From positions 1 through 64,000 of the forward strand of contig NZ_JACJSI010000021.1 in NCBI RefSeq assembly GCF_014698065.1: a stretch of DNA of 64,000 bases, in the 5' to 3' direction. The notes under the pieces are model-generated. The model had not been told where the DNA came from. It did no database searches and saw only the letters and a program-made list of their open reading frames with translations. Both the position numbers and the translations under genes were made by a program. This stretch comes from Nostoc flagelliforme FACHB-838. Lineage in GTDB: Bacteria; Cyanobacteriota; Cyanobacteriia; Cyanobacteriales; Nostocaceae. Below are positions 53,301 to 62,540 of this stretch, piece by piece. Within the stretch, counting starts at the first letter, position 1. Every line of letters begins with the position of its first letter.

Positions 53301-53625
53301 ATTGCCTCTGGAAGGAATCATGCCCAGTAAATGCTTTATGGTATATATCTTTACATCGCTGTCTATCTTCTGGATGGACGCTACAAGTCCAGATATTGCC
53401 TATCTCATCTTCTCGCGCAGATGCAGACGCGCCTGTTGTTATACGTGTTCCAGTAAATTCCAGCCAATGGGAATTGAAATAACAGTAAAGTGCATTGCAT
53501 CCAGACATCCAAATCATCACAGAAGTAGTATTTGCCGACTGGAAAAATTCTTTTCCACCCTGTTGTATTTCTTCCTCTTTAACTATGATTTGGTTGATGT
53601 AGCTCTGCACCTTTTTAGAAAACAC
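50338..53625 (-). CDS. Multi-sensor PAS/GAF histidine kinase
   Basis: 1095 residues, no clear transmembrane segments, so cytosolic. Order: PAS (about 30-150), coiled coil (about 175-205), PAS (about 205-310), PAS with PAC (about 320-440; I-E-Y-R-V-K-H-K-N-G-S-W-R-W-H), GAF (about 450-610), GAF (about 625-795), then HisKA with G-I-A-H-E-I-N-N-P-V-N-F (His about 842), and HATPase with F-M-N-L-L-T-N-A-I-D, A-D-N-G-P-G-M, F-F-T-T-K-P and G-T-G-M-G-L-S-I. Between the first two ATPase boxes a palindromic repeat encodes about 25 additional residues (S-F-V-I-S-H-L-S-L-V-N-N). No receiver domain; the partner regulator is unknown. Confidence 0.93.
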   Translation of the reverse strand: MFSKKVQSYINQIIVKEEEIQQGGKEFFQSANTTSVMIWMSGCNALYCYFNSHWLEFTGTRITTGASASAREDEIGNIWTCSVHPEDRQRCKDIYHKAFTGHDSFQRQYRLRRADGKYHWILDTAAPRFSADGSFVGYIGYCMDLTKGPIVVSQPVLTESYSPSTNSSYHLRKITGRQKVLKQLQAETGKRQAAEAQLRQKTSEFAAILQVLPDLYFRIDADGTILDYKQGLMESLSILPGDCQGKSLRECLPPALGDRFHQAITQVLETQYEVSFEYTLSPPEENNNFEARLLPLPEQQIIVLVRDANNNVQAALVESDAKFRSIVENANNIIFALTLEGIFSYVSPNWTEIFGHEVAEVEGQSFIPFIHPDDVHICANYFQRILTTGEKQKAIEYRVKHKNGSWRWHTSNSSAIKDANGNVLYFVGICYDTTDRKEAEVALAERARLANFRADVDAALTQTDSLQNMMRRCTDALVEHLDAAFARIWILNEQDNVLELQVSSGMYTHINGPHKRVPVGQFKIGLIAEEGKPHLTNSVQTDPLVGNKEWAKEQGMVAFAGYPLIVEDETVGVIAMFARQTVTESTFTALEFAAQEIAIGIKRKQGEIALRESVQREALLNRLSNQIRASLDLNYIVKTAVQEIHNLFQIDRCAFFWYRQDVDIPYWEKVYETKSSFFPCFLNQQEATNAEIELIAAKTLNGEIIRIDDAGTVEDFVAQQFLQDFGFTAFMSLPVHTQSGEIGTFSCAYSSGIRSWLNNEVELLQAVTVQIAIAIDQAKLYTQSRIAAQTAQDKAQQLEAALRELQLTQAQLIQTEKMSSLGQLVAGIAHEINNPVNFIYGNISHAREYTKDLLHLVELYQQNNYPLTPEIDQQIDDIDLDFLKQDLPKILDSMNVGAERIRQIVLSLRNFSRLDEDGAKAVNIHEGINSSLLLLQNRLKAKPGHPEIQVIRDYGNLPPVMCHAGQMNQVFMNLLTNAIDVLEESFVISHLSLVNNTEQRTNDQGQMTSSQIRIRTLIQKDLVIISIADNGPGMTEEVHKRLFDPFFTTKPVGKGTGMGLSISYQIVVQKHGGQIQCISAPGEGAEFVVMIPLKQ
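50602..50674. repeat. Palindromic dispersed repeat embedded in the histidine kinase gene
   Basis: AGTCATTTGTC (50602-50612) pairs with GACAAATGACT (50664-50674), with inner GGTCATTTGTC and GACAAGTGAC. It is the same family as in hppD and the 37.4/37.8-kb spacers. The frame is kept, so the kinase is extended, not destroyed. Confidence 0.75.
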
Positions 53626-54413
53626 TTTTGCCTGCCTGCTCTGCCTAAATTATTGAGGTAATAGTCTGAAAATAGGATTTGTTAATAAATGGATATCATC
53701 TTCATCCTGATATATTATTTATCTTAATACTTTATTTATTTTTGTACTTGCAATAATTCCTCTTTTTCTGTAAATAAATTATGAAAATGCTGAAGTTATC
53801 ATTAAGATTAACTTCAGCATTTCCTGAGAAAATTTAAACTATTTATGTGTCAGAGAAGTTGTTTAACTTTATTTATTATTTAAATTATCTATAAATTAGC
53901 GCTTCTGGGTTGAGTAAAATACAGACCTAACAAGAACAAACCCAAACCTTGTAGTGTTGGCAAATAAAATTCAAAGCCTCTCTACTCAAAGGAAAGAGGT
54001 TGTATGCAAAGGAAAACCGCTAATTCATCTTAACTATGTAACTGCATTGCTCAGAAACCCGATTTAGCTTCATGGAAACCATACAATTCGCTGTTAACTG
54101 CTTGCATCTTTATAATAACTTCACAATAATCTCTAATTTCATATCAAATAAATATTGATTTTTCATCAAGAAGAATTCAGGATAAATTAGAATGCTGGCG
54201 ACTAGTATTTTGTCAAGATAATTTTAAGGGTTTGTAGTAAGAACTTTAGTGCCCAAAAAATAACGACTAAAGTCCTTACTACGAACTTTGATTGTTCAAA
54301 ACGCGTCATACCAAAATTGCAAACTAAATGAGAGAAATGCTAAATGTGATATCAACACATTGCAACAATGGCTGACAATCGTATTTTATATGTTATAAAG
54401 CTCACAGAAATTA
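53626..54413. other. Divergent spacer (788 bp) with dispersed hairpin
   Basis: Promoter region between the histidine kinase (-) and the dynamin-like gene (+), strongly AT-rich. GTAGTAAGAACTTTAG (54234-54249) with CTAAAGTCCTTACTAC (54267-54282) is the sister of the hairpin at 31610-31658. No gene was recognised. Confidence 0.6.
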
Positions 54414-56975
54414 ATGTTAGGCGGAAACTACTTTATGGAACCAGATAAACTGGGCCGTTTTAAGGAGTACGGCGAATTCATCCTCCGAAAGATAGATTCT
54501 GTGCCCCAGTACCCTTCTAAACAAGAAGATTGGGTTCCAGATAGTCTAGATGACTGTCTTCTTCGTCTGCGGTCAGCCGCCCAGAAAATTGTAGACCTTG
54601 CAACTTCGCCTGTGAAAATTGGCGTGATGGGGGAATTCAGTAGTGGGAAAACCTTACTTTTAGGCAGTTTAATTGGATATGCAGATGCTTTGCCAGTCAG
54701 CGAAAACCCCACTACAGGTAATGTTACCGCCATACACATCATACCGCAAGATGACTTTGCCACTACACAATTAAGCAATTTTACGGTAGAGTATCTTTCT
54801 CATGAAGGTGTGCATGAGTGTCTACGCTTCATGTTAGGGGAAGCCAATAAACGGACAACAGCAGCGGGGCTTCCTCCTATACCAGTATCGAAACTCAACT
54901 CTGGCACAGATATTATTGGCTGGTGTGAAGAAGCATGGAATAGTAGTAACAATTTAGAGCTACGTTATTTACTCCGGGAGTTGGTATTGTTCCTGCGGGC
55001 TTATCAAGCTTATGGGGAAGTTATGTGTGGCGGGCACTACCAGATTGATGCTATCACCGCCCGTGAGGGGCTACAGCTAGTCGAGCAGCCAATGGCAATC
55101 CAAACTCTGAAATTTGAGGATTTACCTCCAGCGCACATCCGATTACCAAGTCCACCCCAGAGGCTGCCAACAAAGTTATTACAAAACAGTTTCCCACTTA
55201 TTCGCCGCGTAGATATCGATGTGAAAATCTCACGAGAAATTTGGGATTTTGCAGGTGCAGCGAAATTTATTCTCATCGACTTTCCGGGGTTGGGGGCTGC
55301 TAATTCTGGGGCTAGGGATACCTTTTTGTCACTGCGAGAATTGGCAGAAGTACAAACAATTTTGGTACTGCTAAATGGTAAATCTCCTGGGAGCGATCGC
55401 GCCAACAAAATCTTTACCATGATGCAGCAGCAGCGACCGGGACAAGACCTAAAAGATTTAATTCTCGTAGCTGTGGGTCGTTTCGATCAACTACCCCTAG
55501 ATAGCGAAGGTGGCGAAAGAGAACTTGACCAACTGATTGAAGATAGCCATTTAGAAGAGGAAACGGTTCTCCAAAAACTCAAAGTTCTGCAAACTACCAT
55601 TGACGGTGCAGCAGCATTTACAACCCAAAAAGACCGCATCGTTTTACTGTCGCCACTGTTGGGATTGGCTGAATTAGCAAAACGTTCTACTACAGTCAAA
55701 GCTGGCTCACCAGAGTTTTTAGCTAACTTAGACTATCCTGATTACCTAGACAGGTCTAAACGGCTACAACAGAAATGGGAGCTATTAAGTGAACGGTTGA
55801 TAGAATCTAACACCCGTAGCTATTTGGGCAGACAGTTGGGTTACTTTAGTCAAGATGGCGGACTTAGTAAGCTGCGGGAATTGATTCAAACCCACGTAGC
55901 TACTCATGGTTTGAAGCAGCTGTATGAAGATACTCGCAGAGCTGCTGATGTGGTGAGTCAGCAACAAGATCACTTGAAAGACATCATAGATGAAATTCAC
56001 GAGCAAGGCATTCCCACAGGGGATAGCCCCGCTTTTCTTGAGTTGCGCTTTGTGGTTGAAAGCTTAGATAAAATCTACAGAAATTTCCAAAAAGAGATAG
56101 GAAAAGAACCACTCAAAGATCGGCGCGGTGTTGTCGTTAGCGATGTAGTTAAAGACGAACTCACTTTTAGAATTCTCAATTGGAACCAGTGGACTCTACT
56201 CTTCAATAAAGCCAATAATGGAGCGATCGCTCTGGCAGAATCTAAAGGTGCAGCCGGGAAATTATTTGATCGTGGAAACCGCGTAAATACTTCTATTCCA
56301 ACTAAAAGCGATGATTTTTATCCAGTATTTGAGAAAACCGTTAAAGAAGTAGAAGATTTTGCCCGCGATCGCATCCATCAAGCAGTAGTGGATTTGTTGA
56401 ACCAATTATCAAATTATATAGCTCCAGAACGCGAACAATTGCAGGCATTTTTTCATCCAGAAATGGAACAAGAAATCGAAGAAAAATTTGGTTTTGAAGA
56501 TGCCGATCTCTTTTACAAATTATTACTAGGATGCGATCCTAACGAATGGAAAGAAGCAATCATCTCGGAAATCACTAGTAAAGACAAAACTGTTGCACCT
56601 GAAATTATCTTTCCCTTAGCACGTAAAGACGATAAACACAACGTTGGTCAAATTTTTGATTGGGCACCAGAGAAAAGCCAAGGTTTACCGAGATCGAGTA
56701 ATCACCAACTTTTAGTACTGCGACTGCGAGATGAAATTACTGCCAGTGCCAGCCTCCATCTTGTGCAGTATGTTAACGAAGTTAATCAGCAAATTAATTC
56801 CGAACTAGAAGGCATTTTGGATCAAATTATTCCTAGTTTGCAAAACCTTTCAAAAAAAGAAACTTTGCTGAGATATTTGGCGGCTGGAGACTTGCCATCT
56901 GAGATCGTAATTCCTACTTGGTTGCAGATTATTTCAGAACTTGCTGCTGTTTCTTACTTAGATAATTTGAAATAA
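54414..56975 (+). CDS. Dynamin-like GTPase (SrfC/Virul_Fac-like in size and context)
   Basis: 853 residues. G1 is GEFSSGKT (about 73-80), a switch Thr lies in N-P-T-T-G, G3 is I-D-F-P-G-L-G (about 290), and G4 is V-G-R-F-D (R-F-D instead of N/T-K-x-D). After the G domain, long helical stretches (about 480-850) form a dynamin-type stalk. ATGs exist at 54414 and 54435 (MEPDKLGRFKEYG); the second may be the true start. The gene opens a co-directional group with a DUF2887 gene, an Hsp70-like SrfB protein and an unknown helical protein. Partnership with the Hsp70-like ATPase is inferred from order and from SrfBC operons. Confidence 0.82.
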   Translation: MLGGNYFMEPDKLGRFKEYGEFILRKIDSVPQYPSKQEDWVPDSLDDCLLRLRSAAQKIVDLATSPVKIGVMGEFSSGKTLLLGSLIGYADALPVSENPTTGNVTAIHIIPQDDFATTQLSNFTVEYLSHEGVHECLRFMLGEANKRTTAAGLPPIPVSKLNSGTDIIGWCEEAWNSSNNLELRYLLRELVLFLRAYQAYGEVMCGGHYQIDAITAREGLQLVEQPMAIQTLKFEDLPPAHIRLPSPPQRLPTKLLQNSFPLIRRVDIDVKISREIWDFAGAAKFILIDFPGLGAANSGARDTFLSLRELAEVQTILVLLNGKSPGSDRANKIFTMMQQQRPGQDLKDLILVAVGRFDQLPLDSEGGERELDQLIEDSHLEEETVLQKLKVLQTTIDGAAAFTTQKDRIVLLSPLLGLAELAKRSTTVKAGSPEFLANLDYPDYLDRSKRLQQKWELLSERLIESNTRSYLGRQLGYFSQDGGLSKLRELIQTHVATHGLKQLYEDTRRAADVVSQQQDHLKDIIDEIHEQGIPTGDSPAFLELRFVVESLDKIYRNFQKEIGKEPLKDRRGVVVSDVVKDELTFRILNWNQWTLLFNKANNGAIALAESKGAAGKLFDRGNRVNTSIPTKSDDFYPVFEKTVKEVEDFARDRIHQAVVDLLNQLSNYIAPEREQLQAFFHPEMEQEIEEKFGFEDADLFYKLLLGCDPNEWKEAIISEITSKDKTVAPEIIFPLARKDDKHNVGQIFDWAPEKSQGLPRSSNHQLLVLRLRDEITASASLHLVQYVNEVNQQINSELEGILDQIIPSLQNLSKKETLLRYLAAGDLPSEIVIPTWLQIISELAAVSYLDNLK

Positions 56976-57027
56976 GCCAACTGAGAAAATCGCTGGTTGC
57001 GATCGCTACAGTTATGAGGATGTATTT

Positions 57028-57837
57028 GTGAGACGGGATGCAATTTTTTATGCAATTTTCAAGCGTGTGCCAGGATTATTTTTTGAGTTAGTAGAACAGC
57101 CACCAGCCGAAGCTGCTAGCTATCGTTTTGAGTCAGTTGAAGTTAAAGAACCAACATTTTGGATTGATGGGGTATTTTTACCTCCACCTGATGCAACATC
57201 TCAGATGATCTTTTTTGCTGAGGTACAATTCCAAAAGGATGAGTTACTATACCATCGCTTTTTCTCAGAATCCATGCTGTATATGTATCGTAACCCATCA
57301 CTTTACGATGACTGGTACGGGGTAATTATTTTACAGTCTCGCAGCTTGGAACCGGAAAACACTACTATTCATAGATCGCTACTGAACAGTTCCCAAGTAC
57401 AACGGATTTATTTAGATGAGTTAGGTAGTCCTGATGAGCAAAAAATAGGTATCAGCTTGATGCAGTTAACTATTGCCTCAGAGACTCAAATGGTGCAGGA
57501 AGCGAAACGTTTAATTGAGCGGGTGCAACAAGAACAGATAACTGTCTTAGCGAAGGAGGAGATAATAGATGTAATCACAACAATCGCAGTTTATAAATTT
57601 GCCAAGTTAAGTCGTGAAGAGGTAGAGGCAATGTTAGGAGTTAAGTTAGAAGAAACTAGAGTTTATCAAGAAGCTAAACAAGAGGGACGAGAAGAAGGAC
57701 GAGAAGAACTAAAGCTTGAACTTGTACCTCAGTTCTTAGCTCGTGGTATGTCAATGGAAGATGTTGCCCAGTTACTTAGTTTAACCATCGAACAAGTAAG
57801 ACTTGCAACTGAGCAAGAATCTTCAACATCAACTTAA
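57028..57837 (+). CDS. DUF2887 / Rpn-type PD-(D/E)XK nuclease-like protein
   Basis: 269 residues starting from a GTG (MRRDAIFYAIFKRVPG) with a GAGGA site just upstream. The core holds F-W-I-D-G-V-F-L and F-F-A-E-V-Q-F-Q, the D ... E-x-Q variant of the PD-(D/E)XK motif. A C-terminal helical tail carries Q-E-G-R-E-E-G-R-E-E. Such cyanobacterial DUF2887 genes are plentiful and behave like mobile Rpn-family genes. It separates the GTPase and the Hsp70-like genes and may be a later insertion into that module. Activity is not proven. Confidence 0.85.
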   Translation: MRRDAIFYAIFKRVPGLFFELVEQPPAEAASYRFESVEVKEPTFWIDGVFLPPPDATSQMIFFAEVQFQKDELLYHRFFSESMLYMYRNPSLYDDWYGVIILQSRSLEPENTTIHRSLLNSSQVQRIYLDELGSPDEQKIGISLMQLTIASETQMVQEAKRLIERVQQEQITVLAKEEIIDVITTIAVYKFAKLSREEVEAMLGVKLEETRVYQEAKQEGREEGREELKLELVPQFLARGMSMEDVAQLLSLTIEQVRLATEQESSTST

Positions 57838-58056
57838 TAACTGCTGCAATTTTCATAGCGATCGCCTAGTTTGGGCTACGCCTACGCCCTTTCATATAAA
57901 AGCGTAGTCCAACCTAAATATCGCGCCAAATAAAAAAAGCCAGTGCTAAAGAGAATCAATGGTACAAGACCAAAGATTCTCTAAATTTGTAATTTTATGA
58001 TAGAACATTACAGTTTTTAGCTAGGTATAAAACAAACAACAGAAAGTGATAGTATA

Positions 58057-61032
58057 ATGAACCCTTTTCAACTCAACAAATATAGTGAGCAAGAACCAAG
58101 CGAGAAACAACAAAAAAGATTTCCGGGATGGTTTGCTTTAGATTTTGGTACATCAAATTCGACAGTTACACTCTTTGATCCAATTGAAGTACCGATCGCA
58201 GAAATTCTGCCAAAAGAACAGGAAATGCGGTTGCGCGATCGCTTATCAGAATGGCTAAGTGCTCCCGCCTCAGTAGCTTTACCAGATGTCAGCGATGATG
58301 ATTGGGAAAAGTTTATTGTAGAAATTAGCAAAAATCTGGAGATAGAACCCAGCCGATTGACTGAAGTCTTTGAAACTGACAATAAAGAGCGATTTTTAGA
58401 AGCAATTCGCCAAATTGAGCTTTCTTTAGGAAACAGCGAGAGATTCCGGCGTGCTGTCAGCAAAAAACTTTACCAAATCTATCATGAGGTGTTCCGCGTC
58501 CCTACTCTAGAATCGCAAAATTTGATCCCAGTTGTGCTGGATATCGATCGCCGCGATACGGAAATTCCCAGCGAGTCGGAAATTTCGCACTTAGGAGACT
58601 TAAAACTGCGAATGGGTAGGGAAGCTAGAGATAACCGAAAAAAAGTGATCGCTCAAGGTACAAGCGGTTCTTTAAAGGAAATTATCAGCAGATTTCACCA
58701 TTCACCCAAACGCTATTTTGGTCAAGATCGTTTGTTTCCAGTGATTTTGGATGGTGAAGAAGAATTAATTACCGCTAACGAACTGATCCAATCTGCTTGG
58801 GCGCATTTAATCGAGTTAACTGAAGACTACCGCCAACGCGCCCAACGCAGGTTTTCAGAAGGAGATTTTTTAACAGCAGTTGTCACCTACCCCACTGTCG
58901 CCCCACCAGTTGTTCGCAAGGAAGTTAAGGAACTGGTTGAGCAGTTGGGCATCGATGATGTGCAAACTGCTTATGATGAAGCCGTTTCTGTAGCGATATT
59001 TTTTTTATGGCGAGAATTTGGTGGTAATCTCAACATTGGTATTGAGTCATTCAAAACTCGTTGTCGCCAAGCAGGAAACAAATGGTCACAAAATGTTCTC
59101 GTTCTGGATATTGGCGGGGGAACCACAGACTTAGCTTTAATTGAACTGACTTTAGAAGATAAAACTCCTACTTTTGCCGATTATGAAGACCGAGGTTTAG
59201 GAGGACGTTATTATAAACTCACTCCAAAACTATTAGGTTCATCTGGTCATTTACAGTTAGGCGGTGAGTTAATTACACTGCGAATTTTTAGATTATTAAA
59301 AGTTGTGATCGCAGACTTTCTATTGACAGCAGTAACAACAGGTAATATAGAAAATGAAAAGTTAGAAGATTTAATTAACTCAGAGTTAAACGAGCGCTTC
59401 TTAGAACAAGGTAAATTCAAAACTGGCAGTCTTTTAAAATGTATAGATAGAGAGAATCCAGAAGGTGATATTGCTTACAAAGATGCCTTAGATACTGCCG
59501 AGAAAGTATTGCCTACCCGTTGGCAACAAGCACCTCAACGCCTACAATCTTTTTATATTCTCTGGGATCATGCAGAAGCAGCTAAACTTAAACTTGGGCA
59601 AAAGCCACTAGCCGAAAATTCCCTATTAACCTTCACACTTTCTGAGCAACAAATTTCCGAACTGCTCACCCAAAGCGCCGTCAAATTCCAAGTCAAAGAT
59701 CCCAATAGCATCAGTGTCACCCTAGATAACCAGCAATTTGAACGAGCCGCCGCTTCGGGAATTAAAGAAGCGATCGGCATTGCCAAGGGATTAATGGAAA
59801 GTCGTTTGCGTCCCGATGATATCACCAAAGATTCTTGGAATTCCCAAAAAGTTGATTGGTTAATTTTGTCTGGTAAAACTTGTAATTTAGACATAGTGCA
59901 GCGCCAAATCTACCAAGAATTTAGTAAGTCTCCATATTTTGTCTGGAATCCAGAACGGATTACCTTTGTGCTGGAATTTACCAAGTTAGCGACCTCAGCA
60001 GGTGCTTGTTATGCCGAAAAACTACGAAGATTGAGATTCGATCCAGAAGAGTCTAAAAGCTTGTTACGTAAGGGAGCCAACCAGTTAGAAATCGATGTTA
60101 AAAACCTGTTTTATTATTTGCCCTGTAACTTCAAACGCAAAACCCAAAGTAACGATTTGCTAACCATATTCAAGGCTGGGCAAGAACTCTATCAACTAGC
60201 ACCTTGGGAAAGTGTTGCCAAGGTACGTACTGCATGGCAAGGAATTCAATTAACTAATATTATTTACCGTCAAGACTACGAGGATGGAGATTTACGATTA
60301 TGGGGTAGCTTCGACGGCAAAAACCTCATGAATAAACTGGGAATGCAAGAAGCTGAGTTTCTGAAAAAAATAAAAGTTCAGTTTGAAATTGACCAAACAC
60401 TTGAATTTAGTGTGTTGTTTTGTCAAGGAAATCCCCATTATTTAATTGATATTCCTGGTATTGATTTAGAATCGGTAGTTTCCGAAAAATCATCACTATT
60501 TGCTGATGGTAAATTGAACTGGAATATTGCTGTGGAAGGCTTCAATAAAGATTTAAATGATGGTGACATTGCTATCAATGTTCTTGAGTCTGCAACTGTT
60601 GATCAACCAGATGCTTATCATCTTGTATTTGAAGTAGGAAATGATGGTAGTAAATTGTTCCAAAAATTTCACTATCTACACGATGGCGCGACGCAACCAG
60701 GAATCGGGTTAATTAGTAATCCCTTACCTCCCTTCCCGCAAACTGGCCAACACACTTTCTACATTTACCAAACAGATGCCGAAAGCAACAGTAAAAAATG
60801 GATAAGAATTGGCGCACTCAGCAAACCAGATGTAACAACAGATTACCCTTGCCAATATCGTGTAACTCTAGACGATCAAGGCATTCTGCGGATGCACGCT
60901 GGTGAAGTGCCTTACTGGACATCACAAAATCAAGAATGCCTGAAGGAAGAAGGATGTGTTTATCGTGCTGAATTAGAATTGCAGCCTAATGAAGTTGATA
61001 AAGAACGCGATCCATTTTGCGGTATACATTAA
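58057..61032 (+). CDS. SrfB-like Hsp70-superfamily ATPase
   Basis: 991 residues, close to the usual SrfB length. The actin/Hsp70 fold is shown by phosphate-1 L-D-F-G-T-S-N-S (about 28-35), phosphate-2 V-L-D-I-G-G-G-T-T-D-L-A (about 349-360) and an adenosine-type L-S-G-K-T-C-N-L (about 603). Long insertions (about 45-170 and 400-500) distinguish it from DnaK. There is no substrate-binding domain of the DnaK kind; instead a beta-rich C-terminal region (about 690-991) ends with several Cys. It is likely a cytosolic ATPase working with the upstream dynamin-like GTPase. Confidence 0.82.
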   Translation: MNPFQLNKYSEQEPSEKQQKRFPGWFALDFGTSNSTVTLFDPIEVPIAEILPKEQEMRLRDRLSEWLSAPASVALPDVSDDDWEKFIVEISKNLEIEPSRLTEVFETDNKERFLEAIRQIELSLGNSERFRRAVSKKLYQIYHEVFRVPTLESQNLIPVVLDIDRRDTEIPSESEISHLGDLKLRMGREARDNRKKVIAQGTSGSLKEIISRFHHSPKRYFGQDRLFPVILDGEEELITANELIQSAWAHLIELTEDYRQRAQRRFSEGDFLTAVVTYPTVAPPVVRKEVKELVEQLGIDDVQTAYDEAVSVAIFFLWREFGGNLNIGIESFKTRCRQAGNKWSQNVLVLDIGGGTTDLALIELTLEDKTPTFADYEDRGLGGRYYKLTPKLLGSSGHLQLGGELITLRIFRLLKVVIADFLLTAVTTGNIENEKLEDLINSELNERFLEQGKFKTGSLLKCIDRENPEGDIAYKDALDTAEKVLPTRWQQAPQRLQSFYILWDHAEAAKLKLGQKPLAENSLLTFTLSEQQISELLTQSAVKFQVKDPNSISVTLDNQQFERAAASGIKEAIGIAKGLMESRLRPDDITKDSWNSQKVDWLILSGKTCNLDIVQRQIYQEFSKSPYFVWNPERITFVLEFTKLATSAGACYAEKLRRLRFDPEESKSLLRKGANQLEIDVKNLFYYLPCNFKRKTQSNDLLTIFKAGQELYQLAPWESVAKVRTAWQGIQLTNIIYRQDYEDGDLRLWGSFDGKNLMNKLGMQEAEFLKKIKVQFEIDQTLEFSVLFCQGNPHYLIDIPGIDLESVVSEKSSLFADGKLNWNIAVEGFNKDLNDGDIAINVLESATVDQPDAYHLVFEVGNDGSKLFQKFHYLHDGATQPGIGLISNPLPPFPQTGQHTFYIYQTDAESNSKKWIRIGALSKPDVTTDYPCQYRVTLDDQGILRMHAGEVPYWTSQNQECLKEEGCVYRAELELQPNEVDKERDPFCGIH

Positions 61033-61054
61033 CTCTTGCATCAAACCTCTGCGT

Positions 61055-61145
61055 TTACTTTGCGCCCCTTTGCGTTTAAAAATCTTAACTTTTTCAACGC
61101 AGAGGAGCGCAAAGGTTAGCGCAGAGGAACGCAAAGGTTTGCAAG
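61055..61145. repeat. AACGCAGAGG/GCAAAGG dispersed repeat
   Basis: CCTCTGCGTT and CCTTTGCGTTT on the left face AACGCAGAGG, GCAAAGG and AGCGCAGAGGAACGCAAAGG on the right. This fills the 151-bp gap between the SrfB-like gene and the 363-residue gene, which might still be co-transcribed. Confidence 0.6.
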
Positions 61146-61183
61146 TTTAATTCGCTACAAATCACATATCAAGTAACAGATTC

Positions 61184-62275
61184 ATGCAGCACTTGCGTCA
61201 ATTATTAGAGATAGAAAACTCAGAGTTAGCCCAGTTACTGCGGTTTAGTTTGTATGGACTAGAGGCTACTCTAAATCAGGCTCGCGTAGAATTTCCACTA
61301 GATCCAGGAGCCAAGGTGTGCGATGAGGTGCTGCAAGAACTTCATCTCCTGTTGCAACCTGCACCGCCACAGCAAAATACTGGTTGGGAAGATGCGCCAA
61401 ATGAGTTAAAACTCTGTCACCTCCGAGAAGCTTTTAATTCTGACTCAGAACTTAGTTATTATCTGGGTAATTCTCAACTCCAAAGCCAAACAGATTCTGA
61501 TTTGTGGAATGAAATTCAAGGCAAACTGCTGCGATTACCAGAAGATTTAGCTGCATCTTGGCAACAACGCACCTTAGATTTAGCTGAACAAGTTGGTGCG
61601 ATCGCAGATAATTCTAATCTCTATCAACTTCCCTTTATCCGCGATGAAATTATCTACCCCGGACTTAGTGGCACTGTTCAAACTCAGGGATTGAGCTTAT
61701 CTCAACAAGCACTTTTAAATTCTCAAGTTCCCCAAGGTAATATATCTGATTTATTAGCGGGATTTCTACATTTATATATAAAATTTATTGAAATCGATCC
61801 AGATTTACATCATGCTTTAAAAAGCGTTTTTAGCTTTGATGTCATTTCTTTACACTCCAAACCAGAACAGCGACATCAATACATTGAGGCTTTGAGCGAT
61901 CGCTTCCAACGCACCCTTAAAGCGGAGGAAAATACCGACTCTCTATTAAATCTGCGTGCCTGGATTGACATGGACGAAGCGATACATTCTCTAATATTCA
62001 TACCACCAGCTGAACGCTATTCTTGGTGGGGAAAGTTGCAACACGAATCACGACGTATCCTGAAGAAAGTCACCGATCAAGCCATTAATGCAGGTAACGA
62101 AGTGCGAATTCGCCAATTATCGGGACTTTACGCAGATATATGTGCTTTATCTAAGGATGACTTACAACTAGACTGTGGTGGTATTCCTGGCGAAGTCTTA
62201 ACTTGTCTTCGAGTATATGCACGAATTAATCAGGAAGAATCTCCGGGCCGTGTAATATTTCGCTCATCACGGTAA
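61184..62275 (+). CDS. Unknown 363-residue helical protein of the SrfB/SrfC-like cluster
   Basis: I do not recognise a family. It starts MQHLRQLLEIENSELAQLL and is predicted mostly helical, with several long amphipathic stretches and no transmembrane segment. Trp-rich spots are at S-W-W-G-K-L. No nucleotide-binding or catalytic motif is seen. It follows the Hsp70-like gene on the same strand and is the last gene of the group. By position it may correspond to SrfA of enterobacterial srfABC, but I see no sequence link. The role would be a scaffold or effector (inference). Confidence 0.7.
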   Translation: MQHLRQLLEIENSELAQLLRFSLYGLEATLNQARVEFPLDPGAKVCDEVLQELHLLLQPAPPQQNTGWEDAPNELKLCHLREAFNSDSELSYYLGNSQLQSQTDSDLWNEIQGKLLRLPEDLAASWQQRTLDLAEQVGAIADNSNLYQLPFIRDEIIYPGLSGTVQTQGLSLSQQALLNSQVPQGNISDLLAGFLHLYIKFIEIDPDLHHALKSVFSFDVISLHSKPEQRHQYIEALSDRFQRTLKAEENTDSLLNLRAWIDMDEAIHSLIFIPPAERYSWWGKLQHESRRILKKVTDQAINAGNEVRIRQLSGLYADICALSKDDLQLDCGGIPGEVLTCLRVYARINQEESPGRVIFRSSR

Positions 62276-62360
62276 GAGAATTCTCTGCTAAAGCAAAGGC
62301 AGACGATTTTATAAATCGCTGCCTAGCCTGATTATCTAATGAAGGTAAAAACGTTTAAAT

Positions 62361-62540
62361 CTATAAAATGCCCCAGAAGTGTAAAATCCCTTGACCAGAA
62401 AACACTTCAAGTGCAACGGCAGATAAAAAACCAATCATTGCAAAACGACCGTTCCAGTTTTCGCTCTGAGGAGTGAAGCCCCAGCGCAAAGCATTAGGAT
62501 CTTCTGGAACCGAAGCCGTAGTCTTCTTAACGTCTGCCAT
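62361..62540 (-). CDS. High-light-inducible protein (HLIP/CAB-like, one helix)
   Basis: 59 residues: [20 protein letters not shown], then the chlorophyll-binding helix with [12 protein letters not shown] and a short C-terminus. HLIPs are thylakoid one-helix members of the LHC superfamily that bind chlorophyll and carotenoids, protecting photosystem II or chlorophyll synthesis under high light. The ExxNGRxAMxGF motif is complete. The start ATG at 62540 follows an AGTATT stretch with a GGAG-like site. It is a single gene, convergent with the 363-residue gene. Confidence 0.93.
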   Translation of the reverse strand: MADVKKTTASVPEDPNALRWGFTPQSENWNGRFAMIGFLSAVALEVFSGQGILHFWGIL

